From Candidatus Woesearchaeota archaeon (GTDB lineage Archaea > Nanobdellota > Nanobdellia > Woesearchaeales > JACPBV01), in the NCBI GenBank assembly GCA_016180165.1, contig JACPBU010000110.1:1-15915 (forward strand): 15,915 bases of DNA. Reading direction: 5' to 3'. Of the stretch, positions 13,665 to 15,915 are shown one piece after another (within the stretch, counting starts at the first letter, position 1; the number at the start of each line of letters is the position of its first letter). The translations under genes were made by a program, and so were the position numbers. The notes beneath the pieces are model-generated. The model was not told where the DNA came from. It made no database searches and saw only the letters and a program-made list of their open reading frames with translations.

Positions 13665-14372
13665 ATGAAAGGTGTCATTTTAGCAGGAGGCAGGGGAGAG
13701 CGTTTATTTCCCCTGACCAAGGTTGTCAATAAGCACTTATTGCCGGTAGGCAGGGAGCCGATGATATTCAATCCTATCAGGAAGCTCGTTGAAGCTGGGA
13801 TTAAGCAGATCCTGGTTGTCACTTCCACCCTCCACATGGGAGATATTGTCAATGCCTGCGGCTCTGGAAAAGAATTTGGGTGTGAGTTTACTTTCAAGGT
13901 TCAGGAATCAAATCTGGGCATTGCGGATGCGCTCCGCCTTGCAGAGAGCTTTGCAGCAGGAGAGAAGATTGTGGTGATTCTCGGGGACAATATCACTACT
14001 GGCTCCTTAAAGCAATTCGTCGATGAATTTGAAAAGCAGCCCAAAGGGGCCAAGGTGCTCCTGAAGGAAGTATCAGACCCAAGCAGGTTTGGGATTGCCG
14101 CTTTGGACGAGGAGCAGATCATCTCCATAGAGGAGAAGCCGAAGCGCCCAAAATCCAATTTTGCAGTAATAGGCTATTATATGTTTGACAGCAGGGTTTT
14201 TGGCATTATCAGAAAACTCAAGCCCTCCGCGCGTGGTGAGTATGAAATTACCGATGTGAACAACGAATACCTCAGGCAGAGAGAGCTGACCTATGGTATC
14301 CTGAAAGGAGAATGGACTGACGCAGGGACTTTTGAGAGCCTCGCCTTTGCAAATAAGATGGTTCTGAAGTGA
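13665..14372 (+). CDS. rmlA: Sugar-1-phosphate nucleotidyltransferase, RmlA-like (dTDP-glucose synthesis)
   Basis: This 235-residue protein belongs to the short RmlA form that lacks the C-terminal extension of the classical 290-residue enzyme. It has the signature GGRGERLFPLTK (8-19), NKHLLPVG (22-29), metal-binding GDN (107-109), EEKP (156-159), the EITDVNNEY block (194-202) and GEWTDAGT with D219. It joins glucose-1-phosphate and dTTP to form dTDP-glucose, the substrate of the preceding RmlB. A UTP-using or other sugar specificity cannot be excluded from sequence alone. AAGGAG at about 13649-13654 is one of the few Shine-Dalgarno-like sites in the window, with 10-11 bp before the ATG. The aminotransferase starts 6 bp after its stop. 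Confidence 0.92.
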   Translation: MKGVILAGGRGERLFPLTKVVNKHLLPVGREPMIFNPIRKLVEAGIKQILVVTSTLHMGDIVNACGSGKEFGCEFTFKVQESNLGIADALRLAESFAAGEKIVVILGDNITTGSLKQFVDEFEKQPKGAKVLLKEVSDPSRFGIAALDEEQIISIEEKPKRPKSNFAVIGYYMFDSRVFGIIRKLKPSARGEYEITDVNNEYLRQRELTYGILKGEWTDAGTFESLAFANKMVLK

Positions 14373-14378
14373 TTGACT

Positions 14379-15578
14379 ATGGAAAAGCCGGCAATCGAGG
14401 GCGGAAACCCAGTGAGAAAAGACTTTCTTGTCTTCGGCCAGCCCGATGTCGGAGAGGAAGAGATTAATGAAGTTGTTGACAGCTTGAGGAAGCGGTGGCT
14501 TTCCACAGGCCCGAAAGTGAAGCTGTTTGCAGAGCAGTTTAATAAGTTTATAGGCTCCGGATTTTCAGTCCCGGTGAATTCCTGCACTGCTGCCCTTCAT
14601 CTTTCCCTCATTGCAGCAGGGATTGGCCCGGGAGATGAAGTGATTGTTCCTTCAATGACATTTGCGGCAACTGCCAATGTTGTTGTCCATGCAGGTGCCG
14701 CTCCCATTCTTGTTGATTGCCAGAAAGATACGATGAACATAGCTCCTGATGCTATCGAAAAAGCCCTGACAAAAAAAACAAAAGCTGTCATCCCTGTCCA
14801 TTTTGCCGGCCTCCCTTGCGATATGGATGCGATTCATGCGTTGGCCAGGAAGCATGCTCTGGTCGTTATTGAAGATGCTGCCCATGCCGTCGAAGCGGTT
14901 TACCGCGGAAAAAAGATCGGCACCTTGAGCAAATTCACCTGCTTCAGCTTCTATGCCACAAAAAACATCACGACAGGTGAAGGCGGCATGGTCACCACTG
15001 ATGATGCTGCTCTCGCAGAAAAGATAGGCATTCTCGGCTTGCATGGGCTGAGCAAAGGCGCATGGTCGAGATACTCTGCCCACACCGAAGGATTCAGGCA
15101 CTACGAAGTGTTGTATCCTGGCTATAAATATAATATGATGGACCTGCAGGCCGCTATCGGCATCCATCAGCTTAAGAAGGTCAATGTTTTCCTGGCCAAG
15201 CGGGAAAAGATTTGGAAAAGGTATAATGATGCATTCTCTCCATTGCCTGTCTTTTTGCCCCCAGAGCCCGGATCCGGCAGCAGGCATTCACGCCACCTCT
15301 ACATCCTTGTCCTTGACCTTGGACGGATAAAAGTTTCACGTGACCGCATCCTCGATGCCCTTGTCAAAGAGGGCATCGGCACCGGAGTCCATTATAAAGC
15401 CCTCCATCTCCAGCCCTATTACCAAAAAAGGTTTGGTCTCACGCCGGAAAGCTTCCCCAACGCAACTTTCATCTCAGAGAGGGCATTTTCCCTTCCTCTC
15501 GGGCCGGGGATGGATGAATCTGATATCGATGATGTGATAACTGCTGTAAAAAAAATTCTTGCCTACTATGCCCGCTGA
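14379..15578 (+). CDS. DegT/DnrJ/EryC1/StrS aminotransferase, ArnB-like
   Basis: Starting from the ATG at 14379 (a TTG two codons upstream is possible) there are 399 residues. The PLP lysine is K195 in SFYATKNITTGEGGM, and the PLP ring-stacking region is IEDAAHA (164-170). PGYKYNMMD, GIGTGVHYKALH and the C-terminal SERAFSLPL resemble E. coli ArnB closely as I recall that sequence. These enzymes move an amino group, usually from glutamate, to the C4 or C3 keto group of a nucleotide sugar. With RmlA and RmlB upstream, the likely substrate is dTDP-4-keto-6-deoxyglucose, giving a dTDP-4-amino-4,6-dideoxyhexose; a UDP-4-keto-pentose is the ArnB-like alternative. The 3' end overlaps the next gene by 11 bp, so coupling is likely. 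Confidence 0.94.
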   Translation: MEKPAIEGGNPVRKDFLVFGQPDVGEEEINEVVDSLRKRWLSTGPKVKLFAEQFNKFIGSGFSVPVNSCTAALHLSLIAAGIGPGDEVIVPSMTFAATANVVVHAGAAPILVDCQKDTMNIAPDAIEKALTKKTKAVIPVHFAGLPCDMDAIHALARKHALVVIEDAAHAVEAVYRGKKIGTLSKFTCFSFYATKNITTGEGGMVTTDDAALAEKIGILGLHGLSKGAWSRYSAHTEGFRHYEVLYPGYKYNMMDLQAAIGIHQLKKVNVFLAKREKIWKRYNDAFSPLPVFLPPEPGSGSRHSRHLYILVLDLGRIKVSRDRILDALVKEGIGTGVHYKALHLQPYYQKRFGLTPESFPNATFISERAFSLPLGPGMDESDIDDVITAVKKILAYYAR

Positions 15579-15915
15579 GCTTTTTAAGAAGATTGAGCGC
15601 CTTGACCGCATTAATTGGTGGATTCTCGGTAAAAAAGAATTGACATCTTATCTGATCCGGAAGTTTATTCCTGCTGGGAGTTCTCTCTTGAATGTTGGCT
15701 GCGGAAGCTGCAACCTTGGAAAGGAAATCTTTTTGCATTACACGGTCCTGGGTGTTGATGATTCAAAAGAGATGGTAGGGTACTGCAGGAGCAAAGGCAT
15801 CACTGCAATAAAGGGGAGTGCAGGAAGGTTGCCTTTTCCCGACGATAGTTTTGATGGAGTCCTCTGCCTGGACGTATTAGAGCACCTTAAAGACGATGCT
15901 GCGGCTGAGAAAGAG
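15568..15915 (+). CDS. Class I SAM-dependent methyltransferase, 3' end beyond the window
   Basis: The reading frame from the ATG at 15568 is open to the last base (116 residues so far). It has SAM motif I LLNVGCGSCNLG (40-51), acidic LGVDDSKEM (61-69), and the Methyltransf_11 block LPFPDDSFDGVLCLDVLEHL (88-107). It is similar in style to, but distinct from, the methyltransferase at 10829. An 11-bp overlap with the aminotransferase ties it to the amino-sugar operon, where N- or O-methylation of the sugar is a reasonable inference. The C-terminal substrate-binding part is not visible, so specificity cannot be judged. Confidence 0.9.
   Translation, partial: MPAELFKKIERLDRINWWILGKKELTSYLIRKFIPAGSSLLNVGCGSCNLGKEIFLHYTVLGVDDSKEMVGYCRSKGITAIKGSAGRLPFPDDSFDGVLCLDVLEHLKDDAAAEKE

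Noticed and set aside
14652..15287. 211-residue minus-strand open frame opposite the aminotransferase
   Set aside because: The sense strand has the full PLP-enzyme motif set; the antisense frame has no domain or promoter.

Overview
The window looks like a chromosomal piece of an archaeon, plausibly a DPANN-type lineage, although no rRNA or universal marker gene is present to fix the taxon. The clues are AT-rich TATA boxes centred about 25-30 nt upstream of start codons with almost no Shine-Dalgarno sequences (leaderless genes), a duplicated Lrp/AsnC-type regulator, and overlapping pairs of GT-C-like membrane proteins with small membrane partners. I read it as a surface-glycan biosynthesis island broken up by small non-coding inverted-repeat elements.

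Layout. Bases 1-691 hold no credible gene: there is a 32-bp tandem repeat, two partial copies of a MITE-like element, and between them a nested palindromic block. Bases 692-2762 encode a GT-C-like polytopic membrane protein and a small overlapping membrane protein. A complete 132-bp MITE with an 8-bp target duplication lies at 2770-2901. A UDP-glucuronate decarboxylase (UXS) family gene follows (3042-3974). On the minus strand a second GT-C-like protein plus small partner occupies 4115-6023. Next come an N-terminally shortened double Lrp-like regulator (6144-6995, minus), an orphan C-terminal gene fragment (7014-7160, plus), and a Fic-domain protein whose TATA box sits inside a perfect 12-bp inverted repeat (7265-8203). 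A GT9 heptosyltransferase-like gene (minus), a second complete MITE (9513-9742, 11-bp target duplication) and GDP-mannose 4,6-dehydratase (minus) follow.

From 10829 all genes are on the plus strand: a methyltransferase, a GT4 glycosyltransferase, RmlB, an RmlA-like nucleotidyltransferase, an ArnB-like DegT aminotransferase, and a methyltransferase cut by the window end. RmlA, RmlB and the aminotransferase are expected to make a dTDP-4-amino-4,6-dideoxyhexose. With the UDP-xylose type (UXS) and GDP-4-keto-6-deoxymannose (Gmd) precursors, these nucleotide sugars would feed the GT9, GT4 and GT-C enzymes that build and attach a glycan or lipid-linked oligosaccharide.

The least explained material is the repeat system. 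Two MITE families with different ends and different target-duplication lengths carry related short hairpin modules, and similar modules form the tandem array at the left edge. No transposase is encoded in the window.
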